Shown here: positions 25,301 to 36,304 of the stretch, piece by piece
Layout of the letters: each line of letters starts with the position of its first letter
Numbering within the stretch: position 1 is the stretch's first letter
Origin: Klebsormidium nitens
Lineage: Eukaryota > Streptophyta > Klebsormidiophyceae > Klebsormidiales > Klebsormidiaceae
Assembly: GCA_000708835.1 (NCBI GenBank)
Contig: DF237416.1
Coordinates: 21,896 to 75,152 of the forward strand
Length of the DNA: 53,257 bases
Reading direction: 5' to 3'
Program-made: the position numbers and the translations under genes
The notes under the pieces: generated by a model
What the model saw: the letters and a program-made list of their open reading frames with translations, nothing else
Database searches by the model: none
Told to the model about the DNA's origin: nothing

Positions 25301-26524
25301 CTTCTTGTTGCTTACGACTTTTGCGTGGAAGCCAGGTGGATGTACGCTGGTTGGAAGTCAAATCGGGTTTGCGCTCTGCATCACTTTCTGACGCTCGTAA
25401 TTGTTTCGCTGCAGCGCTGGGCCAGACCAAGGACCCGGAGCTCATTCAGGACTTCCTCAACTTCGGCATCGACACGGAGCAAGTCCGATCGCAGGACGTC
25501 CTGTAAGTGCCCGCAAGCCGAACGGCTTTATCTTGTTATCTTTCGGCTTCGCCCGTAAACACCCTCCGCCTCTGGGATTGCTTTCGCATCCTTCCTCGTC
25601 CACCCGCACAACTTCGTTCAGGAGAACAGATATCAGATGGGAAGCTTTTGGTGGGCGGTCCTGCCATTGAGATTGTCTTGTTTATTGCTTAAAGCCCCGA
25701 ATCTGAAGAAGTGTCTCTGGCAAGGGTCCAAAATGTCCTTTTATTTGCTGTAAGCTCTGAACCTCAAAAAGTGACACGTGGCAAGGGACCGTGTGCGAAA
25801 TGAGCTGACGGCTGGGCTGCGCTGTTTGCGCATCACAGGTACATGCTGGGCGGGCTGTCAGCCAACAGGTACGCGCGCGACGCCGCATGGGAGTTCGTCA
25901 AGGCGCACTGGGACGACGTCTTCTACCCGCGCTTCAAGAAGGGCATGCTCCAGGTCAGCGCCGCACCGAAATGCTCAGCAACTGTCCATACCGTCTGCTC
26001 GTTAGGGCTCTTCCAATCGTTCCGACTGCTACCCGGCACTGCAGCTCTGCGGCTGGTCCCATTTGGATGTCGTCTTGTTCCACTGCCACCGTCGACGTGC
26101 CGCTGGGAAAAGGGAGGGTGTGATCTCGTGAACAGTGCTCCATACGAAGATGTTCCCTCACTGCATAAGGTGTTGAGGACGACTCTGCCGCCGCAGTTGC
26201 TAGACTGCAAAGGCCTCCACTTCTGGTTTCAGCCCTCTTTCCAACCGCTCGAGGCAACGCTCAGGAATGTTTTTTGAACTCTTGAATCCAATTCCTGAAC
26301 CCAAGAGCCTCTCTGTGTCCGTGCAGTATGTCGCGTCTATCCCGATCCGCGGGTTTGCTTCTGAGGAGAAGGCGCGCGACGCCGAGGAGTTTTACCGCAC
26401 CCACCCGGTGCCCGAGGCCAAGATGGAGGTTGCGCGCAGCCTGGAGGCGATCCGGTCTAAGGCGCAGTGGCTTGCGCGCGACCAGGAGGACATCGATACG
26501 TGGCTCCAGAAGAATGAGCGATGA
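16359..26524 (+). CDS. APM1: M1-family zinc aminopeptidase (APM1 / puromycin-sensitive type)
   Basis: Seventeen exons join in phase and encode 867 residues: 16359..16538, 17520..17694, 18164..18468, 19186..19352, 19763..19868, 20156..20207, 20452..20522, 21025..21207, 21637..21939, 22352..22517, 22972..23065, 23488..23632, 24149..24270, 24659..24792, 25415..25502, 25839..25953, 26327..26524. The protein removes N-terminal residues from peptides. The exopeptidase motif GAMEN is at about 271-275. The zinc site HELAH is at 306-310, with the third ligand Glu near 329 in LNEGFA. The length matches plant APM1 (about 880). The C-terminal ERAP1-like helical region is complete and ends [10 protein letters not shown] longer N-terminus from an ATG at 16266 would add 31 residues. 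Introns 3 and 8 contain decayed copies of the adjoining exon edges, listed separately. Confidence 0.96.
16588..16705 (+). repeat. about 65-bp tandem duplication in aminopeptidase intron 1
   Basis: Two adjacent copies share the stretch TTGATTGGTCATGGGGCACT, at about 16615-16634 and 16680-16699, and are similar upstream of it. They sit in the first intron and have no coding meaning. Confidence 0.8.
18447..18850 (+). repeat. decayed tandem copies of the exon 3 end and its 5' splice site
   Basis: The last codons of exon 3 plus the splice donor (18447-18473) recur exactly over 27 bases at 18564-18590. They recur again, less exactly, at about 18691-18726 and 18808-18845. Each copy is followed by a similar intronic tail containing GGACTTGAT and a GGATnnCGGG-like segment, so the unit (about 110-130 bp) spans exon edge plus intron start. 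The second copy holds a further 20-bp inner duplication at 18612-18651. Confidence 0.88.
21311..21675 (+). repeat. decayed tandem copies of the exon 9 start
   Basis: Exon 9 begins at 21637 with codons for a [13 protein letters not shown] motif. Related but degenerate sequences lie upstream inside the preceding intron at 21311-21339, 21407-21436 and 21511-21549. The last one keeps a pyrimidine tract and an AG acceptor. Spacing is roughly 100-125 bp and the segments between them are also alike. Confidence 0.85.
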
Positions 26525-27930
26525 AGCCAGGCGGCTCGTGCGCGCTCAGCGCTGTAGTGCGGTGCCATAAGTCGGGCCGTGCGGGTCGTGCAGTCGCGTC
26601 AGATGTCGGGTGTGTCGGAAGTTGTTGAGATGCCATGAGAAAAGCATTTGCAAGGGGGGTCACAGTCATCAGGGAAGAGGTGGATAGATTTGGCCGGAGG
26701 TTGAGAATGGAGTGTGCGATGTACGTCTATGGCAAGGTGCAAATCTGGTGGTTGCTCGCTGTAGTACAAAGGTAGATACATGCGAAGGTAATTATAGTGC
26801 TGATGCAACTTACGCGTGAGCTCTGGGGAGAAGATCAGAAACCCTGATTATACATTCATGAGTCGAGGGTCCGCTTTAACTTGCTGCTCCATGCAACGAG
26901 GATCGAAATTTTACTGGCCTCATTGGTGAAGCTTGGCGGCATGGGCATAGCGGAAAGACCTGTTACGATAAGGCTACTATGCAGCCGGACCTGTCCGAAA
27001 CGGTAGATGGCGGCACACTCAGCCACCAAGTCAAAGGTCATGAGAATCTCCTTCAATTCGTACATGCATGCACATTGCTTGGATTGCTTATGTTGCATGG
27101 CCATCCACTACATACTTACTAGCTAACATTTAGCTGTCTAAACTATATGTGGTACACCTATATAGGTGTACGCATGGCATTAATTGCATAACTTAAACCG
27201 CAGCCTCCGCATGTTTTCATCATGCATCTAAAACGCCGGCCGCGGGGCCATGTTCTAGCGGCAATGGGAGCGACTCCGATTCTAAGAATGACAGTAATCG
27301 ATCGGAGGCCGCCCAAATTCGACGATGGTCTGCAAGCTATGGTGACTTGAGCCAAGGTATAGTGACGCCAGCTTGCTTGGGTGTAGTAAGCTCGCCGGTG
27401 CATGGGCTTAACGGAGTCTTGGTATAAGAGACACTTTTCCGTATTCTAAGGTGCCACTCCGTATACCACATTGAGCTCAGCCTTACAATTCAATCAACGA
27501 TCTCAAACATTTGTGCAGCTTAACATGTCGGTTCTTTTAAAGATCCTACAGCCAAGAATCTTGATGCGAGCGCAGGGCGCCAGTCTGCAGAGCTTGTTGA
27601 ACGCACAATAAGCGATCCAAGACGATCTGATTGAATCAAAATCAGCCAGTCAGTGGCATCTCGAACACTCCTTGAACAGAGTACCATATGTATGTATGTT
27701 TCTCTGCCATGTTTAAAGTGACGGCTGAGTCAAGCGCAAAAACTTCAATTGAACGAGTATTACTATATATGATAGTGCCTTTCAAAACCATTATATCTAG
27801 AGGCCTTCCAAAAACAATATAATTACCTTAGCGTGTCTTAGATCGGCCACTTTGAAGCCGCTTGTCTGCCCATCACAAAGTGTTTCTGGGGAGTATTGTT
27901 ATTGCACAGTCCTATATGACAACGTTCCTG
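26525..27930. other. 3' region of the aminopeptidase and convergent intergenic space
   Basis: No supported gene. Short frames on both strands lack domains, and the sequence becomes more AT-rich after about 27100. Untranslated 3' ends of the two convergent flanking genes are expected here. Confidence 0.5.
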
Positions 27931-29193
27931 TCACACTTGGCCCTTTCCCTTGTAAGCCTCAAACTTCTTGTTCCACGACGTGACAACCACTTCGTTGCTC
28001 ACCCCTTCATTCTTAGGCATGATTGAGAGATGCGACTCGTTATCATCAAGTAGATAAAGATCACCTGAAGGATCTTCTACCATGTTACAGTGCAGACCAT
28101 CGTTGACAGCTACCAGTACCTTCCAGGAAGAATCTATGAAGTGCGGTACCCTTCTGTAGTGAAGAAAAATCTTCGAAATTGCTATCACTACAAGCGACAT
28201 TGCCGCCGTGATCAGAGCCACAATACTCACATCGTAGTAGAGAGTAACCTTTATTCGCCTGAATTGCGAGTCCGGTTTGTCCACAGTTGTGAGCATTTTA
28301 AACAGGTCACGATCTCCAGCTCCTGTAATCAACTTCAGGTCCATGGGGCGGTCCAACGAAGGCCTGAAGTCATATGTCCTTCGCGCCAACGGAGTTATCA
28401 CGTTGTCAACCGGGAATCTGCCTCTTATGCAAGCATAGGTCCTTTGCACGTAGCACGAGATTTTGTCATCCTCTGCCCCATAGTTCTGAGCATTTGGAAG
28501 CGAGTGGCAAAGTAGCATGACTCTCGCTTTTGCCCCCATAGTCGTATCAGAACCCAGAAATTGCCAGAGGGTTTTCTTTGGAACTTTCTTCAGCTGGGAC
28601 AACACTTCAACCATGCTTACATTGCCCAACTGTACATCAGCTCTATTCCAACTTTTGATTGTTGACAGGAGGATGCCCGTTTGGTATGAAGTCTCTTTTA
28701 GGAGGTTATATGCAGTGGAAAGGTAGTCATTGGCAGAGGGGTCTGTGTTTTTCACCACGTAAACCATCACACTCAGCGAATGAAACCCCAAACTTAACCC
28801 ATCTTTCGAATATACAGGTTCATCCACCTCTTTACCTGCTTTCCATATTTTGCGAGCATCTCTACGAAGCATGGCGGCTGCGTCAGATTCCGCGCCTATC
28901 TCACCCGAAGTATACACTCCTTCATCAAACTGCCCATCGTTTCTGCAGAAGGCCTCCTGCTCTGGAATATAACGCTCGCCATTCTTGAAATCGTACAAGG
29001 CGAAATTAATCAGAGGCTGAAAGAACTCCTCCATTGAAGTCGGGTTGATAGCCTCTCGATAATATACTATGTCGTTGTCTCTCACCATCACGACAGGGCT
29101 GGTGGCCCAGGACTGTCCTTCAAACTGGTGGAAATACCTTTGTATTCCTTTCCGCACAATCTCGTATTCCGCCGTCGTAAAAGTGTGTGTCAC
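27931..29193 (-). CDS. unrecognised intronless ORF with C-terminal membrane segment
   Basis: This frame stays open for 420 codons with no intron, which is striking beside intron-rich neighbours. Composition is that of a real protein: acidic soluble N-terminal region of about 320 residues, then one hydrophobic segment (VSIVALITAAMSLVVIAISK at about residues 327-346), then a soluble tail of about 70 residues. I do not recognise the family. There is no good ATG: the frame opens with a GTG that overlaps the stop of the 98-codon frame immediately upstream, and the next ATG is codon 36. The simplest reading is that the two frames were once one gene and a single-base change separates them. Other possibilities are a missed intron or a lineage-specific gene. 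Confidence 0.55.
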   Translation of the reverse strand: MTHTFTTAEYEIVRKGIQRYFHQFEGQSWATSPVVMVRDNDIVYYREAINPTSMEEFFQPLINFALYDFKNGERYIPEQEAFCRNDGQFDEGVYTSGEIGAESDAAAMLRRDARKIWKAGKEVDEPVYSKDGLSLGFHSLSVMVYVVKNTDPSANDYLSTAYNLLKETSYQTGILLSTIKSWNRADVQLGNVSMVEVLSQLKKVPKKTLWQFLGSDTTMGAKARVMLLCHSLPNAQNYGAEDDKISCYVQRTYACIRGRFPVDNVITPLARRTYDFRPSLDRPMDLKLITGAGDRDLFKMLTTVDKPDSQFRRIKVTLYYDVSIVALITAAMSLVVIAISKIFLHYRRVPHFIDSSWKVLVAVNDGLHCNMVEDPSGDLYLLDDNESHLSIMPKNEGVSNEVVVTSWNKKFEAYKGKGQV

Positions 29194-29486
29194 TTCCAGA
29201 AGACAGGGCTGATAACGGAAGCGAACGCCACAGATGCCGCTAGGGCAAGAATCAGAGCCGCTTTCCCCAATTGTTTGCCCTTGTTGTGAGCCACATACCT
29301 TGCATATTTAAGTAGGCTGGTGCTGGACAAGCCTTCAGCCAACAGCTTCAAGGTGAAGTTGCCGTGCCCAACAGCAATCGCGCGGACCAGTGATGACAAG
29401 GCGTAGGTCAGCAGAATGCCGGTCGTCACATAGATGATCGACACAACCGATGCGTTGGAAGTTGCCAAGAGCCCGGGTATCGCCAT
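29190..29486 (-). CDS. N-terminal membrane segment of the unrecognised gene (separate frame)
   Basis: The frame starts at a proper ATG and encodes 98 residues with two hydrophobic stretches: VVSIIYVTTGILLTYALSSL near the N-terminus and ALILALAASVAFASVISPVF at the end. It stops at 29190-29192, four bases inside the start of the 420-codon frame. Membrane segments at both ends of the combined product suggest a protein with a large extracytosolic or cytosolic loop between them. I read the pair as one gene interrupted by a one-base frame change. A very short intron cannot be excluded. Confidence 0.5.
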   Translation of the reverse strand: MAIPGLLATSNASVVSIIYVTTGILLTYALSSLVRAIAVGHGNFTLKLLAEGLSSTSLLKYARYVAHNKGKQLGKAALILALAASVAFASVISPVFWK

Positions 29487-31867
29487 TTTCCCTTGCCTTT
29501 AGTGCATCGCCTGTGACAAAAAATGTCAAAGGAGTGGAGGGCAAGCTGCAGTGTCTGTGGACAAAAAGACTACTGGACTGTCAAACACCGGAGAGTGGCA
29601 CCGGAGCCTTTCGCAGCCTGTTGATGCGCCTTATAGAAAGGGGAATGCCTTCTTCCAGTTCTTCAAAAGCAGATTGCTGGCCATGGAGGATCGTGGCAGG
29701 ATCACTAGGCTTGTGCAGAGTTGTCAAGAGCAATCGGTGTCAAAGTAGCTGGTAGCACTACTTCCTATACAGACTACGGAATTTAAAACTGCCCGGCATC
29801 CATGATCTTGACCGACTGGTCAGGACTCCCGGCCAGGATACAAAAGCGAGGGATTGCGCGCGGAATCGGGTCGGTCCCCCTGACGTCACCAAAGCGGTAC
29901 CAAAGCATGCCCGACAAAATCTTGCATTTATTGAGCGCATTCGGTCGGCCGTCGTACCGTACGCCGGATTGCTGGTGCTGCCACTTGTAAGTTATCGGCG
30001 CTCGCTATATACCCGGCCGGGCCGGGCGGCGGGGAGTTGGGAGTCGGGACGCCCGGAGTCGGCGGCAGCATGATGACACGCACATTGGAAAGCTTTCCGT
30101 GCGATTTGTTGCGATCTTTGATCGGACGGTCCGAGTGCAGCCTTACAAATTTTGGATCGGATTTTGGTTTTGCCATCCAACAACCCCCAGCTGACCGTCG
30201 GATGTTGCATATCGGACGGTACATGTTGCACACAGCTTGGAAATAGCATATTGGCGTCGCCGACTCGCCGACCGTACCCCCGACGGCCCCGGCCTTGTGA
30301 TCGAGATCGCGGTACGTGGAATAGTGGAAGGTCAAGTTCTATATATATGTCATTCCCTGTTGATTGGCTGATTGGCTGATTGGCTGATTGGCTGATTGGC
30401 TGATTGGCAGCAGCAGCAGCACAAACTGAGCTACACCGTCACGATACCTACGCTGCACTATAGCACCTTTTGAATTTTGACTGGCCGATGTGGCTTACCT
30501 CTAAAGTTTTACGCAGGAAAAACGCAAGTTTTAGTTTTGCCGCATTTTCCAGACTGTACGACGTGTTGAGCGGCTATGTGTGTCACTTGACTTGTCTGGT
30601 GCTTTTGGTACCGCGTCTGTCCCTGGTTTGACGATAAAACGTTCAGTAGCAACTCAAGAAACATGGCATACCAGAATGAGAATTGTTGTCGCACTGCCCC
30701 GCGGAGTGACGCGTATTCGCTGCATCACATCGAACACGGCCGCGATATGACCGCCCGAACGAATATGTAAGCGTCTGGGTAATTTCAGACGGACGACACA
30801 ATCCACCCTTGGCGGATTTAGCAGCTCGCGTCCTTGTAGAGAGCATTACAAACCTTAGAGAGCGTGAATGACGGTGAGTGGAAGGGCTCCCCCACTTGCT
30901 TGCCTAACTACAGCCGGCCGCCATCATTCGCAATTTCGTAGAACACTTTTAGGAAAAATACAGTATAATGTAATCTTGCAACCGCGGCGAGTATGACCAC
31001 TTGTCGGAAGAGGGGGCCCAATGTCGTACAGTGAAATAAGATGCCTCACGGACCCCACATCTGGATGATCGCTCCAGGTCGCCCCATGAAAAGTAAGGGC
31101 GAGCTAATGAGCAATGTGACATGGAGGGCGGGCTGGTGCAGAGGTGCAAATCGGGTCAATCGGGGTCGAATTCTGCGCTATGATGCATCGGATCTGAACT
31201 TTCAGAAGTCGGACTAACGCGATCAACGTGATAAGCGAGTCGGACTAACGGCGTACCAAAAGCCAGCAATCAGCTTGTAAAGTCCGACCAACGAGCACTG
31301 AGCTACATTCGCCAATCTGATGACATGGCATGAGACATCGTGTGGCTCAGATGCTGGTGAGGATGCAATTGGTCTGAAAGTTTGTAACAGGGTTTCGCGG
31401 CAATAAACTAGGGGGATACTCCTGCAGCGTAATCAAACCATAAATTTTGACAACGTCAATGAAAAGGAAAATTTCAGCCACGTCACGTACTTCAGAATTC
31501 AAATGGAGCCTGGTGCTCGAGTGCACTGATGCTGCAGCGTAGCCTTAGGCATAACGTGTATATTCCTCCGGCTTGGAGAACGGAGAAGGCGCACAGGTCA
31601 CGGTTGTCAATTATCAGATATTTGAAGGGCTTGCAGCAATGTCAGGCATGATATGTACATCACTATCATGTAATCAGTACACAGCTCATTTCCAAATTCG
31701 ACGTCATGCCGTGTACAAAACAAGTTGCACCGCACCTGCCCGCTCTTCAAAATAGAGCAGCCCATTGATGCTCATGCGACTTGTCATCTGATTTGTCAAT
31801 CGTTGACAACCCTTTGACAACTCTTCATTGGCGATAAGCTTCCAGAGTTCGGCGAAAGGCAGGACAT
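29487..31867. other. intergenic region without a supported gene
   Basis: About 2.4 kb lie between the ATG of the unrecognised gene and the end of the SelO gene. It contains an array of inverted CCAAT boxes (30362-30409), a CAG microsatellite, repeated ATCGGACGG motifs at about 30120 and 30212, and repeated GTCGGACTAACG motifs near 31210 and 31238. No frame has domain-like content. Confidence 0.5.
30362..30409. repeat. six-fold 8-bp repeat made of inverted CCAAT boxes
   Basis: The unit GATTGGCT is repeated six times without a break and runs into a CAG trinucleotide run. Each unit contains ATTGG, the reverse complement of the CCAAT box. A TATATATAT stretch lies about 20 bases upstream. Confidence 0.9.
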
Positions 31868-34800
31868 TCATGATGAGCACGACAGCTGGCATACGCCCCG
31901 CTTCGTCGCCCAAGTCGGGGGGAGGGCAGCATACCTGCGAGCACAGAAGTGACAGGCTGATCTCGGTAAAGGTACGGACGACTTGGCTCACTACGAAGGT
32001 GCAAGTTGCCAGCCAAACAACGACATCGGTCCATCTCGTGCGCATCGCAGCTGGTTGCCTGCGGCCAGCGCCTCAGGCTCTTTACCGCCGCAGTGCATGC
32101 GCCGACAAGAACAATGTACTTCACAAACTTAACGAAGAACGGACTCGTCTGTCTTTCCAGAAAAGTTCAAGCTGCCCCCAGCTCTGCATCCCCGACGGTC
32201 CTCGGTATCGAATGTCAGAAACTAAAACTGATTGCATGCTTTTTCATTTAAGCACTTTGCACTGTTCCCACCTCTCCATTCCCGGCTGGTCTTCGTACGG
32301 CGTCCGCACGAGGCGCAGCAGCGTCCGCACCTCGCCGAAGTCGCCCTTCTCGGCCGCATCGATCGCGTTCTGCAGCATGTAGTTGCGGAGTACGTACCGC
32401 GGGTTGACGCGGTCTATGGCCGCCTTGCGCTCAGCGTCGGGCGTCCCTTGCTTTTTTAGCTGCACAGGGGTGTTTGCGCGTAAGAAAAGGGCGTGGGGAT
32501 TCGAACAAGAGCAAGGCCAGACTTTCAGCCTCTCCTGCTGTTGAAGCTATGACAACCTTGGAACAACAGATCAGCGTGTTCTGAAAGTGCATCTTAACAT
32601 CTGCTGCCACAATCGAGACGTTTTCGGTCTTCGAAAGACCCGCGGCGCCGGTTCAGGATACACGGCCATCCTGCGAACAGTCAGCTTCGCAACCCACGGA
32701 CCCCGACGGCCTTTTTATCTTGTTCCTGAGAAGTGGAGCGGGACACACAGCACCTTCCCTGCGGAAGCGAAGTCGGAAGTAGGTGCATGGATTCTACCAT
32801 GCTCGCCTATGAGTTCCTGACGGGCTCAGCACATTAGCGCGCGACAGTCTGGCGCAGACAGGCGAGATGCAATAATTTCTTAGAAATGAAGCCGGGCCTT
32901 CTTAGGCCTACAGACGCAGCTATTCAGACGCTTGCCCACCTTGACGATGTAAATCCGCATCCACTGCGCCCAGTCCCCCTTCACACTCCCCTCGGGAAGC
33001 ACTCCCTCGACCGACCGCAGCAGCCCTTCTTCCGTTCCCTCTTCACCCGGCCCTTCCGTCGTCACTCCGCTGAGCGCCCGGAACAGATTCGTAAAGTCCA
33101 CTTTGTCTCGCTTCATGAGCGCCAGAAGCGCGGTCGTGAAGTCCCCGTCGAAAGTCGCCATCCCTAGTTTGGCCGCCATGCGGTGTGAATACTCGACGCC
33201 GAAGGTTTGAGGGAAGACCGCCATAAGGGCCCGCGCCTCGGCCGCCGTCAGGAGGCCCCCCGCAAAGAACGCGTTCGCCAGCTGTTAAAAGGTGACTGGT
33301 TAGCGCAGCGAAGGAGATTGCATGTGGGCAAACTATTGCAGGCTTTCAAAGTCAGACAATGCCTCGTGCGGCGCCACGTGGCCGACTTCATCATTGTTTC
33401 CAAAAGACACAATCCTTTGAGCCGACGACGACGAGATCAAAATAATCGCCCGACGGACGGTCTGACGAGACTGTCAGGATGGTGCAGAGTCTCTCTTCAT
33501 CCTGGACCCATCAGACGTGATGTTCAAAAGCTTCGTGCGGTGTAACGGCGTCGGCACGATGCAGGAGCCTTGTATTCGCCGCCCCAATCTGATGGTCTAA
33601 TCAAAGGTGGCCAAGCTTCTCCCGGCCAGCAATCAATGGGAAACGGCTGCAACACTTGAATGCAGATCGCCGAGGTCCAAGCAAGCTCCAATCCGAACAG
33701 TCAAACCTTCTCCTAAGAACAAAAAAGTCGATGCTCCTTTTGTGAACAGTTCAACCTCACGTACAACCACACGCGACCTGAGTCCTTAGCCCTTCAAGAA
33801 GTCCTGATCAGCCTTCCAACAAGAGTCCGGTTCTTGTCCATCCTTGCGTCTCACGATTCCTGCTTTCCTCACCTGCACCATGTTCCAGAGCACGACGTCT
33901 GGCTGGATGCCAAACGCGTACCGCCCCGTGGGGTCGCTCGTGTTGGGCGTGAACTGGTCGCTGTACGCGTCGAGAAACGCAAAGGGGCCGTAGTCGAGCG
34001 TCAGGCCCAGGATGCTCATGTTGTCCGTGTTCAGAACGCCGTGGACGAAGCCGACCTGCGGGGAAAGCGGTCGGTGCAATCACGGAGAAAGGTAAAATGG
34101 TCTGAGCGACAAAGCGATAGTCTTGAGGATGAAGAGGGGAGGGATCACGGATGTCGAGATTGTCAGTAAAGCAGGGAGTTTTCAGTAGGAAAAGCTTCGG
34201 GCCACAGGGCTGCTGCTGTTTTTGTTGGTATATTGAAGACCGAAAAAGAAATTCGGATTTTCCAGTGTGCACCCGCGATGCAGAAGAGAGGTCTATTCTT
34301 GCGACCGAGATGTGGAGTAGAAAGACTCACCGCTTGCCAATATGCCACGAGTCTTCCCGTCCGCTCTGCTACCTCCTTAAAAAGCGCCGCGTACTCATTA
34401 TACTTCCCCGAAACTCCCTCCTCCCCGTCAATTCCACTCATTTCAGCTTCCGCGACTTGCCCCCTCCTATTCTCCAGCCCGGTTTTCAGCTTCGGAAAGT
34501 GATGCTCGATCATGTAATCCGCGAGAAATTTCACCAACTTCGTCTCTTTGCCCCCCCTTTCCGCCGGTAACTGAAACGTTCCAAACCGCACAAACGACGG
34601 CGCCATGCGGCAGACCACCGCGCCCGGCTCCAGGTTCGGGTGCCCGTCGTAGAACATGTCTCTGTGCACCCCCGTCCCCGTGCCGACAAGCGTCAACGCG
34701 CGAGTGGTCGGCACCCCGAGCCCGTGCATGGCCTCGCTGCACAGAAACTCGCGCAGGGAGCTCCGAAGAACCGCTTGCCCGTCAGCTGACCGGCTGTAAG

Positions 34801-36304
34801 GGGTCCTCCCCGCGCCCTTGAGCTGTAGCTCCCAGCGCTCCCCCTGGGGGGTCAGAACTTCGCCGAGCGTGACTGCGCGCCCATCGCCTAGTTGGCCCGC
34901 CCACGTGCCAAACTGGTGGCCGCCGTAATTCTGGGCGTATGTGGTCCTGAGGAAGAGCCGTAAAGGGCGTGGTGACGTTTGATAGGGTGGAGGGATGCAA
35001 AGTATTGGAGACACGAGTGATCCCTGCTTTCAGCAAGAGTTGGGAGGGCATCAAGCGTCAAAGACCTCCGCTTGTCTTCATATGCTGGCTGTGTGACATA
35101 TCGATTTTAGCGGAGACGCCAATGACTAAGATGCCCTTGACCTCCATGGAGCCTTCAATGAACGGCTGGGAGGGACTTTCTGCGGCTTACATTTGTTTGC
35201 AATCTTCATGCTGGGTAGCCCCTACAAACAACTATGGAACCATCTTCCTTTCTAACCTACGTATTTATTACGAATGTGAGAAGCAAGACCGTCATACCCA
35301 TTCCTTTTGGAGGTTCTTATATTCTTGATTTCATCACACCACTCCTTGTACACTGCATCAGACAGTTTCTCTACACCACACACCAACTTGTATTTGCAAC
35401 TCAATGGGACTGGCACAACCCTCAGAAGGTGGTGGAGTCCGGAGGTTCAAAAGAGATATCCTGAAAGTCCGAGATCTCACCAGCCGTCTAGCCGCTCTGC
35501 TCCCACAAAGATATAGGGGGCATCCACCCGCTCCAGCCTACACCATGGAGCAGAAGTTATTCATCCTGATGCAAACGCCTCAAGAAGTGCGTCATCAGAG
35601 ATATGTTCGCTGTTGGAAAAAGCAAGTGTGGAAGGGGCTCGTTTAGAGCACCAGTCATCGAACCTGATACTCAACCATAACAAGGGAGCTTTACTGCTGG
35701 ACAACTTCAACCACTTGCCATATACAAGAACTGTCCCTCAAAAGTCCGAGACCTTCAAGGGAGACCATCTTAGACTTCATCAAGTTACGGCATTGCAGCT
35801 CACTCCGCAGGGTCCAGCCCCAGGATGTTCTCAGCAACATCCGCTGAGTAGGCAATCATGTGGGGCTTGCTGATCTTGACTGATGGGGCCACGTAGCTGA
35901 AGAACGCATGGTGCACTTGTCGTGAGCCCCCGTCCCGCTGCTCGTCCCCAGGGAGCTCTCGCACAAAGGTGGTGTCCCATGCTAGTTCTTCCAGCTTCAG
36001 GAGGGGCTTGGGCGCGCCGCCTTGCTCGAATTCATGAGGGCTCATGATGGGATGAATCTGTGAAACTGACGAAAGGTCAGGGCTCCAGTACTGCCAGTCT
36101 CGTCCACAGCATTGGCGCTAGAAGAAGTGATCAGATGACAGGAGCTAAGGGCACGTTTGATACAAGAGGTGGGGGAGATGAACCAAGGAATCTATCAGAC
36201 CAGCACGTCAAGAGCGCCCGGCCCCCGGAGTCAGACTTGTTGCTGGAGACATAGAGAAGTCTGGCTGCACAGGGGCTGCGCCAGAAATTTGACGAAGACG
36301 CCAT
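31868..36304 (-). CDS. SelO-family pseudokinase / protein AMPylase, cysteine form
   Basis: Exons in phase: 36164..36304 (proposed), 35804..36057, 34331..34946, 33873..34055, 32940..33281, 32272..32459 and 31868..31934, giving about 596 residues. SelO proteins have an inverted kinase-like fold and transfer AMP from ATP to Ser/Thr/Tyr of redox proteins, mostly in mitochondria. Visible hallmarks are [72 protein letters not shown] with the metal-binding DYGPFAFLD, and [16 protein letters not shown]. The last exon is only 67 bases and ends GVCQLSCSS, the conserved C-terminus with Cys in place of selenocysteine. The proposed first exon ([18 protein letters not shown]) looks like a targeting peptide. 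Exon 2 joins exon 3 in phase but lacks about 20 residues usual before YAQNYGG, so a microexon may be missed. Confidence 0.9.

Noticed and set aside
29190-29193. Bacterial-style translational coupling by a GTGA overlap
   Set aside because: The surrounding genes are spliced eukaryotic genes, so a frameshift or missed intron is far more likely than coupled cistrons.
31704-32045. Minus-strand 113-codon frame with hydrophobic stretches
   Set aside because: It overlaps the true last SelO exon in another frame and crosses that exon's splice acceptor; the SelO frame is supported by the conserved SCSS terminus.
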